From Globodera rostochiensis (Eukaryota > Nematoda > Chromadorea > Rhabditida > Heteroderidae), in the NCBI GenBank assembly GCA_018350325.1, contig JAEVLN010000005.1, positions 4,004,393 to 4,068,392 on the forward strand: a stretch of DNA of 64,000 nucleotides. The letters are read 5' to 3'. Shown here piece after piece: positions 30,206 through 39,900 of the stretch. How positions within the stretch are numbered: the stretch's first letter is position 1; every line of letters begins with the position of its first letter. Under the pieces are notes generated by a model that worked only from the letters and a program-made list of their open reading frames with translations, was not told where the DNA came from and did not search any database. Both the position numbers and the translations under genes were made by a program.

Positions 30206-30440
30206 TGTTACGACCCCAAGTCCGAAGTAAATAGAGAATATTTATTCGGAGAGAAAGGGAGGGGTCAAACAAGGATGGGAATCAAATATATTGATTGGGT
30301 CAATTGGGAATGCAACGAAATGTGGGGAATGAATGGAAGTGCATGAGGAAGGGTCAAGGGCGGGTATTTATGGACGTAAATGGGTGTGACAATCAATAGG
30401 GACCAATTGGGGATTGGGTCATCTGAGTACCGACCGAACA
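30206..30440 (-). repeat. 5' LTR
   Basis: The 235-bp repeat precedes the gag leader (29841-30205) on the minus strand. The same sequence is present at 27868. The direct repeat gttct immediately outside it (30441-30445) matches the one left of the other LTR. Confidence 0.9.
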
Positions 30441-30443
30441 GTT

Positions 30444-30905
30444 CTCAATTTCCTGAAGATTTGCCGCGGCATTCTATTCCACAGAATGTCCATCGACAGA
30501 ATTTGAATGCATTTTCTGTCGGTTAAATTGCTTTTTCCATAAACAAAGTTTTAGTTCCAATATTCAATTCCTTTTTGTTAAATTCGTCTTTTATTGCGTG
30601 GAATTTGGCAACAATTTACGTTTTCGCTCATCTTTATGATCAGACCCTGTGAGAGGAGGATTCTGATCAGTTGAATTGGGTTCAATTTGTCCAATTTGGG
30701 TGTTCTGTCGGTCGATTTGGTGATGGACATTTTGTCCAAAGTTTGTTAGCGCCGGCGTTTTCAAATCTTCGGCTTCACCTTTGTCCCACCAGCCTTCTCC
30801 GAATATTTCATCAAATGTTTTGAGTTCCAATTTTACGGATTCGGCTTTGTCCAGTGAATTTATTGCAAATAAAGCCACCGAAATTAAAATCCAAAATTCT
30901 TCCAT
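30444..30905 (-). pseudogene. Family I copy H, deleted and interrupted by the LTR element
   Basis: The ATG at 30905 opens MEEFWILISVALFAINSLDK, FDEIFGEGWWDKGEAEDLKT, the linker and one GQIEPNSTDQ unit. A deletion then removes the rest of the repeats and puts KDERKRK out of frame (stop near 30591, 104 codons). HTH1, HTH2 and the intron are gone; the sequence jumps to the HTH3 end (LFMEKAI...) and tail at 30444-30560. The final codons are displaced to 27838-27867 by the LTR insertion. The 5' flank (30906-31210) has the CATATAAAT motif near the ATG and the upstream box near 31150-31190. Confidence 0.7.
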
Positions 30906-31210
30906 TTTATTCGGGCAAAATAGCTTCTTAGCTAGATTTATATGAAATTCCAATTAATTTTATAATTTAAACGTATAATTCGATATGGAAAATTGTCAAC
31001 TATTTTGATGTTATTAAAAATTTGCAAATTTTTACAAATATTAATAAAATTATTTAGCTTTGATAAATAATATTAAAAGCAGCCTCCAATTGAAATGGGC
31101 ATTCATATAAATCATATTCTTTAATAATCTTGCCTAAATCTTTTTTAACCGGAACCAAATCAATATTCATGACATCTCATAAATATTTCCAACTAATTCA
31201 TTATTTATAA

Positions 31211-32937
31211 AATGGCGTAATTTGTGAATAGTATAATGAAAAAATTTTAAAATCAATGAATAAAATTGGGCTCAAAATTCAATCGTCCGTTAACGTCATT
31301 ACATCTGGAAGTTCTGTGAATAGCTTTCACTTACAGAAAGCGTCAGAAATCAATGTCACTTACCCAGCAAATTGGTGGAGTTTTGAGATTTGGTAAAAAA
31401 TCAACTTACATTTTTCATTAAAACTAAAGTTGGTCGGGACCGGGATTGGCAGGGATCGTGAAAGCCGGGATCGGGACTGGGAAACGGCGGGAACGCAATT
31501 TATTGTAAAAATAAATTTGATGAGCAATAAAGCAATTCAAAAAAGGGGAGGGGGGGGGGGGAATAGAACATTTGTCAGAGGAATAAAAATTAAATTATAA
31601 GCGATTTTCTTAACAAATCTTGTTAAGTTTTTTAAAAAAATTCTTCCGGCGGCGCCACCGCTTAATTCCTAAAAACTTCAAAAAAAGTGCCAATTTTTTA
31701 AATTTTTTGTTGCAAATCTCTTAGCAAATTAAGTCGAAACTTCAAAATTTTCTCCGGCGGCGCCTATCGGCAACGCCGACACCCCCTCCCCACCCAAAAG
31801 CTTAAAAAAAAATAATTTTTTTATTTAATTGAAAATTTTTCCGTTTTCCGTTTTTCCGTTGTTTTTGGCCCTTTTTTCCGTTTTCCGTTAAAAAAAATTT
31901 CCGTTTTTTCCGTGCCAATTTTAAAATTATTTTATCTTGATACGATTTCTAGAACATTGATCGGCAAAAGCACTTTTAATTTTTATATCATCATCTTGGC
32001 GGTCTTTTATAATTTAGTAGCAACAGATCATTGCTTAAATAATAATAAATACAAGCAAAATTAATTTTCTGAAAAATTTTACAAGGAACACAAAAAATTT
32101 AATATAAACGACTTTAAGATTTTTGTTTAATTTTGAACTGTTAAACTTTTATTTCCTAAGCAAATTATTTTCATTATTGTATTTTGTTTATTATTATTTT
32201 TTAATTCTCATATTATTTTGTTTTATTATTGCTTATTGTTTTTTTTTTCAACACTATAACCAAGAAAAATCCGATTTTACGACTTTATTTACGGGCCATA
32301 AATCAATTTTAAAGAAGTCAAAATTCTAAAATAAAAACATTTTTACGACCTTATTTTGTTGACCTTTGCTATTCAATCCGTTTTGATTTATTTATCCACT
32401 TGCGTTGTTATTCAAATATTATTCAAACATTTTTTACGACTTGTTATGCCACATTTCTTTTCTGTTAAAATAAAATGACAAAATTTATTATCAAGACAGA
32501 ATTTTTGCAACACTATTTCCAAAATATTTTGTTCAGTTCGTTATTTTTCGGTAAAAACAAGTCAATTGCGCAAGCGATTTGTCCTGACAAGATTTTGATT
32601 CCCTAAAGTTGTAACTTATTTTTCACAAATGACAACCAATCTATCGCAAAGATAGCAATTATTGCTCCTGATTTGACAGTTCTCTGATACTCTTCCTGTT
32701 GATTTTAAATCGCAGACTTTTTTCATGAATTGAATGGTTTTTCATGAAATTGGTAGCACCGGATGGTTGCCCACCCGTCGCCAGCTGGTGATTGATCAGA
32801 CCATCGATCGATCTGGACCGAGGGACCGGTCCCGTGGAGGAAAGAGCTGTAAGGAAGCGAGCGTGTCCAGCTGGCTGGGACGGTTAAAACGCCTATTGCG
32901 GGGGCATAAGATCCATAAGAGGGACGGCTAATGGGAA
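31211..32937. other. Repeat relics; no gene
   Basis: 31240-31385 is the dispersed repeat also seen at 8925. From about 31425 to 31920 mixed hAT-like element pieces occur: GGGACCGGGATTGG repeats, two GC-rich palindromes at 31646-31662 and 31755-31783 (CGGCGGCGCCTATCGGCAAC), and TTTTCCGTTTTCCG arrays. 31925-32700 is very AT-rich and empty as far as I can see. A short frame at 32734-32931 abuts the tRNA-like element and is unassigned. Confidence 0.4.
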
Positions 32938-33060
32938 GCCCCGGTAGCTCAGACGGTAAGAGCATTGGTTCTGGGTGAGAAGCTGATCACTGCACCGAAG
33001 GTCGTGGGTTCGATTCCTGCCCGGGGCTACCATTTTGCCTATCTCTTACTATAGAGATTC
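32938..33060 (+). repeat. tRNA-like / SINE-type element
   Basis: GCCCCGG (32938-32944) pairs with CCGGGGC (33021-33027). A D-arm GCTC/GAGC is present (A-box GTAGCTCAGACGG) and a T-arm GTGGG-TTCGATT-CCTGC (33004-33020) forms the B-box. TTGGT/ACCGA can form an anticodon stem, but the loop between them is 24 nt and no anticodon fits well. A tRNA with an intron is possible. The downstream ACCATTTTGCCTAT tail is shared with the copy at 47043, which favours a SINE. Confidence 0.55.
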
Positions 33061-33545
33061 GCAGACCTCCAAATACGTCATTTCAGGAAAATAGTGTAAC
33101 TTAAATTAGAGTCCGGGCAAATAGAAATTGCGGGAGCGGGAATTGGACTATCAAAAAGCGGAAACGGGACGGGAAAGCCAGCACTTTTCCCTCGAGAATC
33201 CTCCCCGATCTTTAACCTATACACATGAGCACCACAAACTGGACCAGCACTTATTTCCAAATCATAAGTAAGGAAAGAATTATTACACCTAATAAACAGT
33301 ACCATTAAAAAGGGCACCAAAAATGCTATCAAACTTTGAAGTGGTTTGTACGGTTGAGGATTGCTCAAAGTCATGCTAAAGATGAAGAGAATTTTAAAGC
33401 TAATGGTATGAATTTTTTAATCAAATCTTTGCCAAATATGCAAAAGAATGGGAACACAGTAAAAGTCCTTGTTGACTTAATTTCATCAAAACTTATTTTT
33501 CCAAATTATTGCCCATTCATCCAAATGCTCCCCGAATTCGAACAA
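33061..33545. other. No gene; GGGACGGGAAAG element relic
   Basis: 33110-33185 contains GGGAGCGGGAATTGG and CGGAAACGGGACGGGAAAG words resembling terminal arrays of the hAT-like elements, without identifiable ends. The remainder to the copy I stop is AT-rich. Confidence 0.3.
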
Positions 33546-34559
33546 TCAAGTTTCCTGAACATTTGCCGCGACATTCTCTTCCACAGAATGTCCATCGACA
33601 GAATTTGGAAGAAATTTCTGTCGTTTAAATTGGTTTTTCCAATTATACAAAGTGCTTCTTCCAATTTTCAACATTTTGGCAATGTCATTGTCACTAATTT
33701 TAGGATTTTTGTCCTTAAATTCATAATAACGTTTCATCAATTCCTTTTGTTCGCTCTGGGAGTGTTTATGTTGTGGTTCTGTAAAAGAATTTTTAATTAA
33801 TATAAATAAATTAATAAATTTAAGCTCGAAATACTCACTGCTTTGGCCAAGTTTTCGTTTCCACCTGTAAATTGTTCCAAAATTGAGGCCCAACTCTTTT
33901 GCGACAGTTTTATTTATTTGATTTGAATAAGAATTTTTTAGTCCGTTTCGCTTTAACTCGGCTTTCATTTGATCAAATTTCTCTATTAAATTTTTTCGAT
34001 CATTTTTCTTCGTCCCAAAATTATGCATTTTTCGACTTAGGCCTAATTCTTTTTTCCATTCATATATTTTTGAGCGACTGACTTTTAAATGTTTAGCTAT
34101 TTTTTCCTCAATTTGAGTTCTTTCTTTTGCCGAATATTTTCCTTTTTCCTTAAATTTGCCTTTTATTGCGTGAAATTTGTCGACAATTTTACGTTTTCGA
34201 TCATCTTTAGGATTATCAGAGTGATCAGACTCTGTAAGAGGAGGATTCTGATCAGTTGAATTGGGTTCAATTTGTCCAGAGTGATCAGACTCTGTGATGG
34301 GAAGATTCTGATCAGTTGAATTGGGTTCAATTTGTCCAAGCTGATCAGTTGAATTGGGTTCAATTTGTCCAAGTTGGGTGTTCTGCCGGTCGATTTGGTG
34401 AAGGACATGTTCAAGCGTTAATTTATTCCATTCTTCGTCTTTGTCATTGTCCCACCAGCCTTCACCGAATATTTCATCAAATAATTGTACGGATTCGGCT
34501 TTGTCGAGTGAATTTGTTGCAAAAACTGACAACAAAATTAAAATCCAAAACTCTTTCAT
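33546..34559 (-). CDS. Family I secreted multi-HTH protein, copy I (intact)
   Basis: Exon 1 is 34559-33839 and exon 2 is 33778-33546, giving 317 aa after removal of a 60-bp intron (GTGAGT...TTTTACAG). The intron length is divisible by three and has no stop, so an unspliced transcript would also be translated through (20 extra residues). The start MKEFWILILLSVFATNSLDK is preferred over an in-frame ATG 18 bp upstream. It has FDEIFGEGWWDNDKDEEWNK, three repeats (two 11/20-aa forms, about 64-105), DDRKRK, HTH1 (123-173), HTH2 (191-238) and HTH3 in exon 2 (ending LYNWKNQFKRQKF). A one-base change after NVQE gives a stop about eight residues before the family norm. Function is inferred as for copy D. 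Confidence 0.85.
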   Translation of the reverse strand: MKEFWILILLSVFATNSLDKAESVQLFDEIFGEGWWDNDKDEEWNKLTLEHVLHQIDRQNTQLGQIEPNSTDQLGQIEPNSTDQNLPITESDHSGQIEPNSTDQNPPLTESDHSDNPKDDRKRKIVDKFHAIKGKFKEKGKYSAKERTQIEEKIAKHLKVSRSKIYEWKKELGLSRKMHNFGTKKNDRKNLIEKFDQMKAELKRNGLKNSYSNQINKTVAKELGLNFGTIYRWKRKLGQSSEYFELKFINLFILIKNSFTEPQHKHSQSEQKELMKRYYEFKDKNPKISDNDIAKMLKIGRSTLYNWKNQFKRQKFLPNSVDGHSVEENVAANVQET

Positions 34560-35818
34560 TTTTTTTTCGCAAAACAATTTCTGAATTTAGGAAAGATTTA
34601 TTTATCTCATAAATATTTTTCCTAAACATTTTGAACCGGAACCGAATCAATAAAATTCATGACATTTCGTAAATATTTTCCTACTAATAGTCATCATTTT
34701 ATGCAACTGCGTTCGATTGTGATAGCCAAATAAAAATATATTATACACCAGGGATGTAACTCGATGCCCACAAAAATATCCGGAATCCGTAAACCGGAAT
34801 TCCGGCTTCTAATAGATCGGAATTTACGCAATCCGGAAAATTCTAAACCATAGAAACATTTATTCCGAACAATATAAATACTATGTTAGTATGATTTTAA
34901 TTTAAAGAGTCTTTTAAGTGCCTGTGCCATCTTTCCTATTTATAAGATTTGTTTTTTTGTTAAATAATATTTTTAAAACGAACTTTTGTTTATATTTTAA
35001 AATCGTTTTGAATTGAGAAACTTTATTAGAAAAAAAATTCAGACAAAGCTATGATTCCCCCGCCCACGAAATGCCAAAAAAAAACGAAAAACGGAATACG
35101 GAAATACTCAAAAAATTTTTAATTGAATAAAGTGAAATAAAATTTTTAAAGAATTTGATTTTAGGATTAAATTTTTACTAAGAAAAGACAATTTATAAGT
35201 TCGTTTTTGGGAAGAAAATCGTGTGTAACCCTGAGACCGAGACTTGACTCCGAGACACGATACCAAGACTTGACCTCGATACTCAAGCGCGAAATTTCGC
35301 TCCGAGACTCGAGACCGAGACGTGACCCCGGGACTTGACCCCGTGACTCGAGACCGAGACTTGATATATATTGCCTAGCGAAGACATTGTCGAAAAATTT
35401 TCGGAACAAAATTTTCTTCAACCCCGATCCCCGAATTGAATTTGGATTTGGCATCAGGCTCGATAGGCTTTGGGGGACTAACTGCTTAATTAAAATCTGC
35501 GCATTTTTTCAATTTAGGCGGCATGATCAATGGCAGCACACTATCCGGGCGGCTTTGGGATCAGTAAGTTTCCGCCGCTTTTCAATGGTATTTTGATAAC
35601 TTTTTTGCAATTAAATGGCAAATAGAAAAATCAATAATATATAAAAATTAAAATTGTTTAATATATATATATTTTTCTCAGACGGAAGTATTCTTCACAT
35701 GAAAAACATGCAACGTTTTATTTATTTTTTCATATACGCAATTTTCTAATAGTTATAAATATTTTTCCTGATCTTAAATAATTAAATAAGAATAACAATT
35801 TTTAAGCAAAATTTAATT
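34560..35818. other. Copy I 5' flank and hAT-like relics
   Basis: 34600-34690 holds the upstream family box twice in degenerate form (CTCATAAATATTTTTCC; TTGAACCGGAACCGAATC; CATGACATTTCGTAAATA). 34749 starts CAGGGATGTAACTCGATGCC, the left end of a hAT-like element with CCGGAAT repeats and no right end. 34870-35060 is shared with 23132-23340. 35225-35370 is a CGAGACTTGACC/GAGACCGAGAC array, related to 52070-52130. Confidence 0.4.
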
Positions 35819-37274
35819 ATGAAACTGAACATTCTACAATTAATTTGTTTAATAAATTATGTTGTTACATTTCCAAACGACTTATTTGACGAACTTTGGG
35901 AGACAAATCAATCGGAACCTCAAACAAACAACAAACCGATTGAATCTCAGCCAAAAATCAAAGTTTGTCATATAAATTCCCCAAAAATTTTGTTTTTATT
36001 TATGGATTTTTGCTTTTTTATCTGGGGACTTAAGTTAAGTAGTTAAGATTGAACCGCACGAGGACCAATTTGATGGAAGATGGCAGGACGAATCTGCACT
36101 AAAAGGAAACGTAAAAGTTGAGCATGAACTACATTATGGAGCAATTAAAGTGGAAAGTGAGCCAGTTCATAAAGAGAAAATAATTTTAAAGTTTCAAAAA
36201 TTTAAATAGCTACAAAACTTTTACATAAACTTCAATAGGATAGATAATGACAAAAATCCCATTTTTCTTATAAAACTTGGAACAAATTAGAGTGGATAAA
36301 ATATTGCAATAATATTGGGTCAAAATTTAGTTAATTTCATAGGATTAAATTATTCGAAATATGAATAGTTTATTTTTTACAACAAGACTTTCAGGAAAAG
36401 TTATAATTAAACTTGAATTTAAGAGCAATTGGAGGATCATATTAAAGAAGAAGATCAACACGGACAAGCTCCTTATCATGATGAGAGTATTGATGAACAG
36501 CAAAATGAGTCCAATAAATATGAAAAAATTGAGTCTGATCAGCAAAAACGTGAAATTATTCAAAAATTCCGTAAAATAAAAGATAATTATCGGGAAAAAA
36601 ACAAACACGCACATTCAGCCAAAGAATGGAAACAAATTGAGATAAAAATATCAAATGGTTTGGGTGTAAGTCGCTATAAATTACACAAAAGGTTCAAAGA
36701 ATTGGGTCTGAGTCGAGAAACGAAAGTTAAATTAAAGTTTTTTGACCTCGAAAAACGTGAAATTTTAAAACAATTTGATGAGATAAAAAGCAAATGTAAG
36801 AAGGCAAACCTCAAAAACATTTCAATGCGTGAACTTGATGAAAAAATCGCAAAAAAATTAGGCGTTAGTTCCGGCACAATATCTAAATGGAAGCGCAAAT
36901 TTGGTCTTTCTGTTGGCAATAAATTTTCTGAGTTAGAAAAATTTAAAATTGTGAAACAATTTGATGAGATAAAAAGCAAATGTAAGAAGGCAAAACTCAA
37001 AAACGGTTCAAAGAATGAACTTGATGAGAAAATTTCAAAAAAATTGGGCGTTTGTAGAAGAACAATTTATGAATGGAAGCGCAAATTTGGCATTTCTGTC
37101 AGCAATAAAACATTTTTTGATGCAATAAAAATTGGATTTTCGAAGAAATATGCCAAAATAAAAGGAAAGAATTCGAAAATGACAGATGCCGTTATTGCTG
37201 ATATGTTAAAGATTTCAACAGGAAGCCTAAGTAATTGGAAAAAACAATTTATAGAAGAAATTAAGAAAATTTGA
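35819..37274 (+). CDS. Family II signal-bearing protein with four HTH units
   Basis: My model is exon 1 35819-35962 (MKLNILQLICLINYVVTFPN, signal-like), exon 2 36048-36156 (IEPHEDQFDGRWQDESALKG) and exon 3 36424-37274, in total 367 aa. Intron 1 is 85 bp and intron 2 is 267 bp. The family-like acceptor of exon 3 near 36400 would give a frameshift; an acceptor ending TTTAAG at 36423 keeps the frame, so either splicing shifted or this is a recent frameshift. Exon 3 has an acidic stretch, then four HTH-like units (for example KFKIVKQFDEIKSKCKKAKL with LGVCRRTIYEWKRKFG; last unit LKISTGSLSNWKKQF). FDELWE in exon 1 recalls the FDEIFGEGWW box of family I, so the families are probably related. A LINE with a duplicated target lies immediately downstream. 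Confidence 0.65.
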
Positions 37275-37462
37275 AAATATACGGACTTTGTTGTCCCCTG
37301 ACCAACGCGAAGATGTTATTATTGTTGTTTGGGATCGGATTATATAAAATTTTCGTTAAAAGAATTGAATATATATTGCTGATATGTTAAAGATTTCAAC
37401 AGGAAGTCTAAGTAATTGGAATATATTATGAGTAGAGCCGAGTGTTTTGGATCGATTTTTAT
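36881..37462 (+). repeat. 582-bp direct duplication, left copy (LINE target duplication)
   Basis: It is identical to 39901-40482 except for one base (aattcg versus aatccg near 37172/40192). It begins ATCTAAATGGAAGCGC within the family II gene and ends GATCGATTTTTAT immediately before the LINE. The left copy keeps the gene's 3' end intact. Confidence 0.9.
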
Positions 37463-39776
37463 CAAGGCTCACCCCATTATGGATATATCAGCTGTGCTTG
37501 GATTTTTGCAATATGTAACTGTTCCCACCCGAGGCTCCCACATTCTGGATCTCTGTTTTAGCAATACCCAGGAAATCATTACCTCTCTCACTGTAGATCC
37601 AGGATTGGCAACTTCTGACCATCACTCTCTCCTTTTTAAATTAAAGCACCCCCCATTACCCAAACCAAAACCAATATTTGTCAGGGACATGTCTGACTGT
37701 AACCTCGAAAAAATAACCCCTCTCATCTCCCACATCTCACTTACTGACCAATTTTATATCAACGAAAAATTTGATCATCTTTGCCATTGTATTTGTCAAA
37801 TTATGGATCAACACTTCCCACTGATAAAACGCAATGTCTCTTCTCAAAAATGCAGGTACCCTTCATCCATCCGCCAAATTGTAAACCAGAAACTTGCTCT
37901 TTTCAAACTATCAAAACGCTCGCCTTGTCGTTATAAGTCAGAATATAGAATCTTATGCTATACAGTTAAAAGGCTCATCCGTAATGTTCATGAACAACGC
38001 CTCAATAAGCTCTCTTCCTCTCCGACCAAATTTTTCAAATACATTCGGTCTCAAACCAAACCCCATGAACCCATTCCCAGCCTCATACATCAGGGTAAAA
38101 TCTTCTCTACCCCCCAAGCCAAAGCCGATCTATTCGCATCCATCTTTTCTCAACATTTTGATAATGTTCCCGACAAACCACCGCCCAGCCTACCAGGCAA
38201 TGACCACCATTGTATCACTGATATCGATTTCGATGTACTTTCAGTTGTTGAAACCCTGAAGTCCCTTCCCAACAATATGTCCTTATCACCCGAAAATCTT
38301 CCATACCGCCTCCTCAGAAGTTGCCGAATTGGATTGTGTACACCCCTTACTGATCTATTTAGAAATTCACTCGATTCTGGTCACATTCCACGCATTTGGC
38401 ACAAATCCATTATCCTACCACTTCACAAAAAGAACTCTAAGTCAGACCCCACCAACTACCGCCCCATTTCGATAACATCCACCACTTGTCGGGTATTTGA
38501 ACGTGTTATCTCCAAAAGCATCACCCAGTTCCTTCTAAAACACAAACGTCTCGATGTAAACCAATTCGGATTTCTTCCCAAAAGGTCCACGGTCACTCAA
38601 CTCATTTCTACTCTTGAATCTTGGGGAAATTCACTAACCGAGGGAAAATGTATTGACTGTATTTACATTGATCTCCGCCGGGCTTTCGATTCTGTACCTC
38701 ACGAATATCTCCTTCATAAACTGCACTGGATTGGCATCCGTGGTAAACTTCTCCGTTGGATCCGCAATTTTCTCACTGAACGATCATTTGTTGTCAAAAT
38801 CGAGGACTCCGTTTCACCCCCCAATCCAATCCGTTCGGGTGTACCACAAGGCTCGGTTTTAGGACCCCTACTTTTCATAATTTATATCAATGACATAACT
38901 TCCTCAGTCAACTCTCACACCCACATTCGAATGTACGCCGATGATATCAAAATCTTTTCTTCCCACAACGGTGATTCCCACTCCCCCCAATTGCAAAACT
39001 CCATCGACAGTTTGTATAAATGGTGTGTATCCTGGGCCCTCCAAATTTCACGTGATAAAACATTGGCTCTGCGCATTCTTCCCAAAGTCCGAGGACGCCC
39101 ATATCTGGCCCCAACCTACTCAATTATGTGCACCCCCATCCGCAACACATTTGAAATGAAAGACCTCGGGGTACTTATTCATCACAAACTCGACTTCCGC
39201 CCACACATAAACTCGATGCTCAGGGGAGCCTACATGCGTTCTATGCAAATTTTCCAAGCGCTCAATTGTAAAAACCCCATCATCTGGTCCCGGGCCTTCA
39301 AATTATACATCCGTCCGCTTGTTGAATACGCCTCTGTTGTTTGGAACCCCCCATACAAAGTGTTGTCAGCCAAAATAGAACGTCTTCAAAAGTTTTTCAC
39401 TAGAAGAGCTCTCGCAAAATGTCATATCGCCAAATGCCCCTATTCAAAACGTCTTGCCGTGTTCAAACTTGAGTCCCTGGCGTTCCGTCGTCTCGTTAAC
39501 GACTTATGTTTAATTCACAAAATATGTCACAATCACACACACATCAACCCCACAGATATTCTCAAATTCTCTGACCGTCCTAGTCGTAAACATCCATTCC
39601 AAATTTACAAAAATAAAAAGTCCCCCATCACCTCCAATCTCTTCGTTAATCGGTGTATTAATAGATGGAATTGTCTCCCTCGCGATTTGGTATCTATAAC
39701 GCACCCCCAAATTTTCAAACCCAAACTCGCTCTCTTTCTTAAAAGCTTCCCCGATCCAAACTCTCCTCTGCCCTAA
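37416..39776 (+). CDS. LINE endonuclease (partial) and reverse transcriptase
   Basis: A 786-aa frame; the first 16 residues come from the flanking duplicated host sequence, so the native N-terminus is missing. Residues about 20-76 match the C-terminal part of an AP-endonuclease (PTRGSHILDLCFSN and the catalytic SDHHSL at 67). The reverse transcriptase follows at about 330-600: SDPTNYRPISI, the first catalytic aspartate in IYIDLRRAFDSVPHE (419), GVPQGSVLGPLLF (475-487) and the YADD box at 507-510. The tail (RPLVEYASVVWNPPY, then RRALAKC...) is typical of jockey/CR1-type elements. There is no internal stop, so the copy is young, but without the 5' part it is unlikely to be autonomous. It is more GC-rich than the neighbouring genes. 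Confidence 0.87.
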   Translation: MEYIMSRAECFGSIFIKAHPIMDISAVLGFLQYVTVPTRGSHILDLCFSNTQEIITSLTVDPGLATSDHHSLLFKLKHPPLPKPKPIFVRDMSDCNLEKITPLISHISLTDQFYINEKFDHLCHCICQIMDQHFPLIKRNVSSQKCRYPSSIRQIVNQKLALFKLSKRSPCRYKSEYRILCYTVKRLIRNVHEQRLNKLSSSPTKFFKYIRSQTKPHEPIPSLIHQGKIFSTPQAKADLFASIFSQHFDNVPDKPPPSLPGNDHHCITDIDFDVLSVVETLKSLPNNMSLSPENLPYRLLRSCRIGLCTPLTDLFRNSLDSGHIPRIWHKSIILPLHKKNSKSDPTNYRPISITSTTCRVFERVISKSITQFLLKHKRLDVNQFGFLPKRSTVTQLISTLESWGNSLTEGKCIDCIYIDLRRAFDSVPHEYLLHKLHWIGIRGKLLRWIRNFLTERSFVVKIEDSVSPPNPIRSGVPQGSVLGPLLFIIYINDITSSVNSHTHIRMYADDIKIFSSHNGDSHSPQLQNSIDSLYKWCVSWALQISRDKTLALRILPKVRGRPYLAPTYSIMCTPIRNTFEMKDLGVLIHHKLDFRPHINSMLRGAYMRSMQIFQALNCKNPIIWSRAFKLYIRPLVEYASVVWNPPYKVLSAKIERLQKFFTRRALAKCHIAKCPYSKRLAVFKLESLAFRRLVNDLCLIHKICHNHTHINPTDILKFSDRPSRKHPFQIYKNKKSPITSNLFVNRCINRWNCLPRDLVSITHPQIFKPKLALFLKSFPDPNSPLP

Positions 39777-39900
39777 CAAAAATCCCAAACTCCCAAACGA
39801 TTGTTGACACATTTTTACGTAAACCGCCCTCCATGTCCATCATGTCAGCGATTTGCATGTTATGCATTTCCTTTGATGTCGAAATAATAATAATAATAAT
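37463..39900 (+). mobile_element. 5'-truncated jockey/CR1-like LINE with (AAT)n tail
   Basis: The insert lies between two copies of a 582-bp sequence. It begins inside the endonuclease domain (CAAGGCTCACCCC), contains the reverse transcriptase frame, a short 3' UTR, and ends GATGTCGAAATAATAATAAT. 5' truncation and a simple-repeat tail are normal for non-LTR retrotransposons; a 582-bp target duplication is not. Confidence 0.88.

Larger units (their letters stand above)
27868..30440 (-). mobile_element. Non-autonomous LTR retroelement (gag-protease only), TSD gttct
   Basis: Two 235-bp LTRs (27868-28102 and 30206-30440) begin TGTTACGACCCCAAG and end ACCGACCGAACA on the plus strand, i.e. TG...CA ends. 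They look identical along their length. The 5-bp duplications gttct are at 27863-27867 and 30441-30445. On the minus strand the body starts with TGGCGACGCC next to the 5' LTR (primer-binding-site-like). It ends with AGGGGGGAGA before the 3' LTR (polypurine tract). The only gene is gag-protease; reverse transcriptase, RNase H and integrase are absent. The insertion splits exon 2 of family I copy H. LTR similarity implies a recent insertion. Confidence 0.9.

Noticed and set aside
32938..33032. Functional tRNA gene
   Set aside because: Acceptor, D- and T-arms fold, but the anticodon region is 24 nt and no standard anticodon loop forms. It shares a tail with another dispersed copy, so a SINE is more likely.
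37894..39159. Additional plus-strand frames inside the LINE
   Set aside because: They overlap the 786-aa reverse transcriptase frame out of phase and show no motif.
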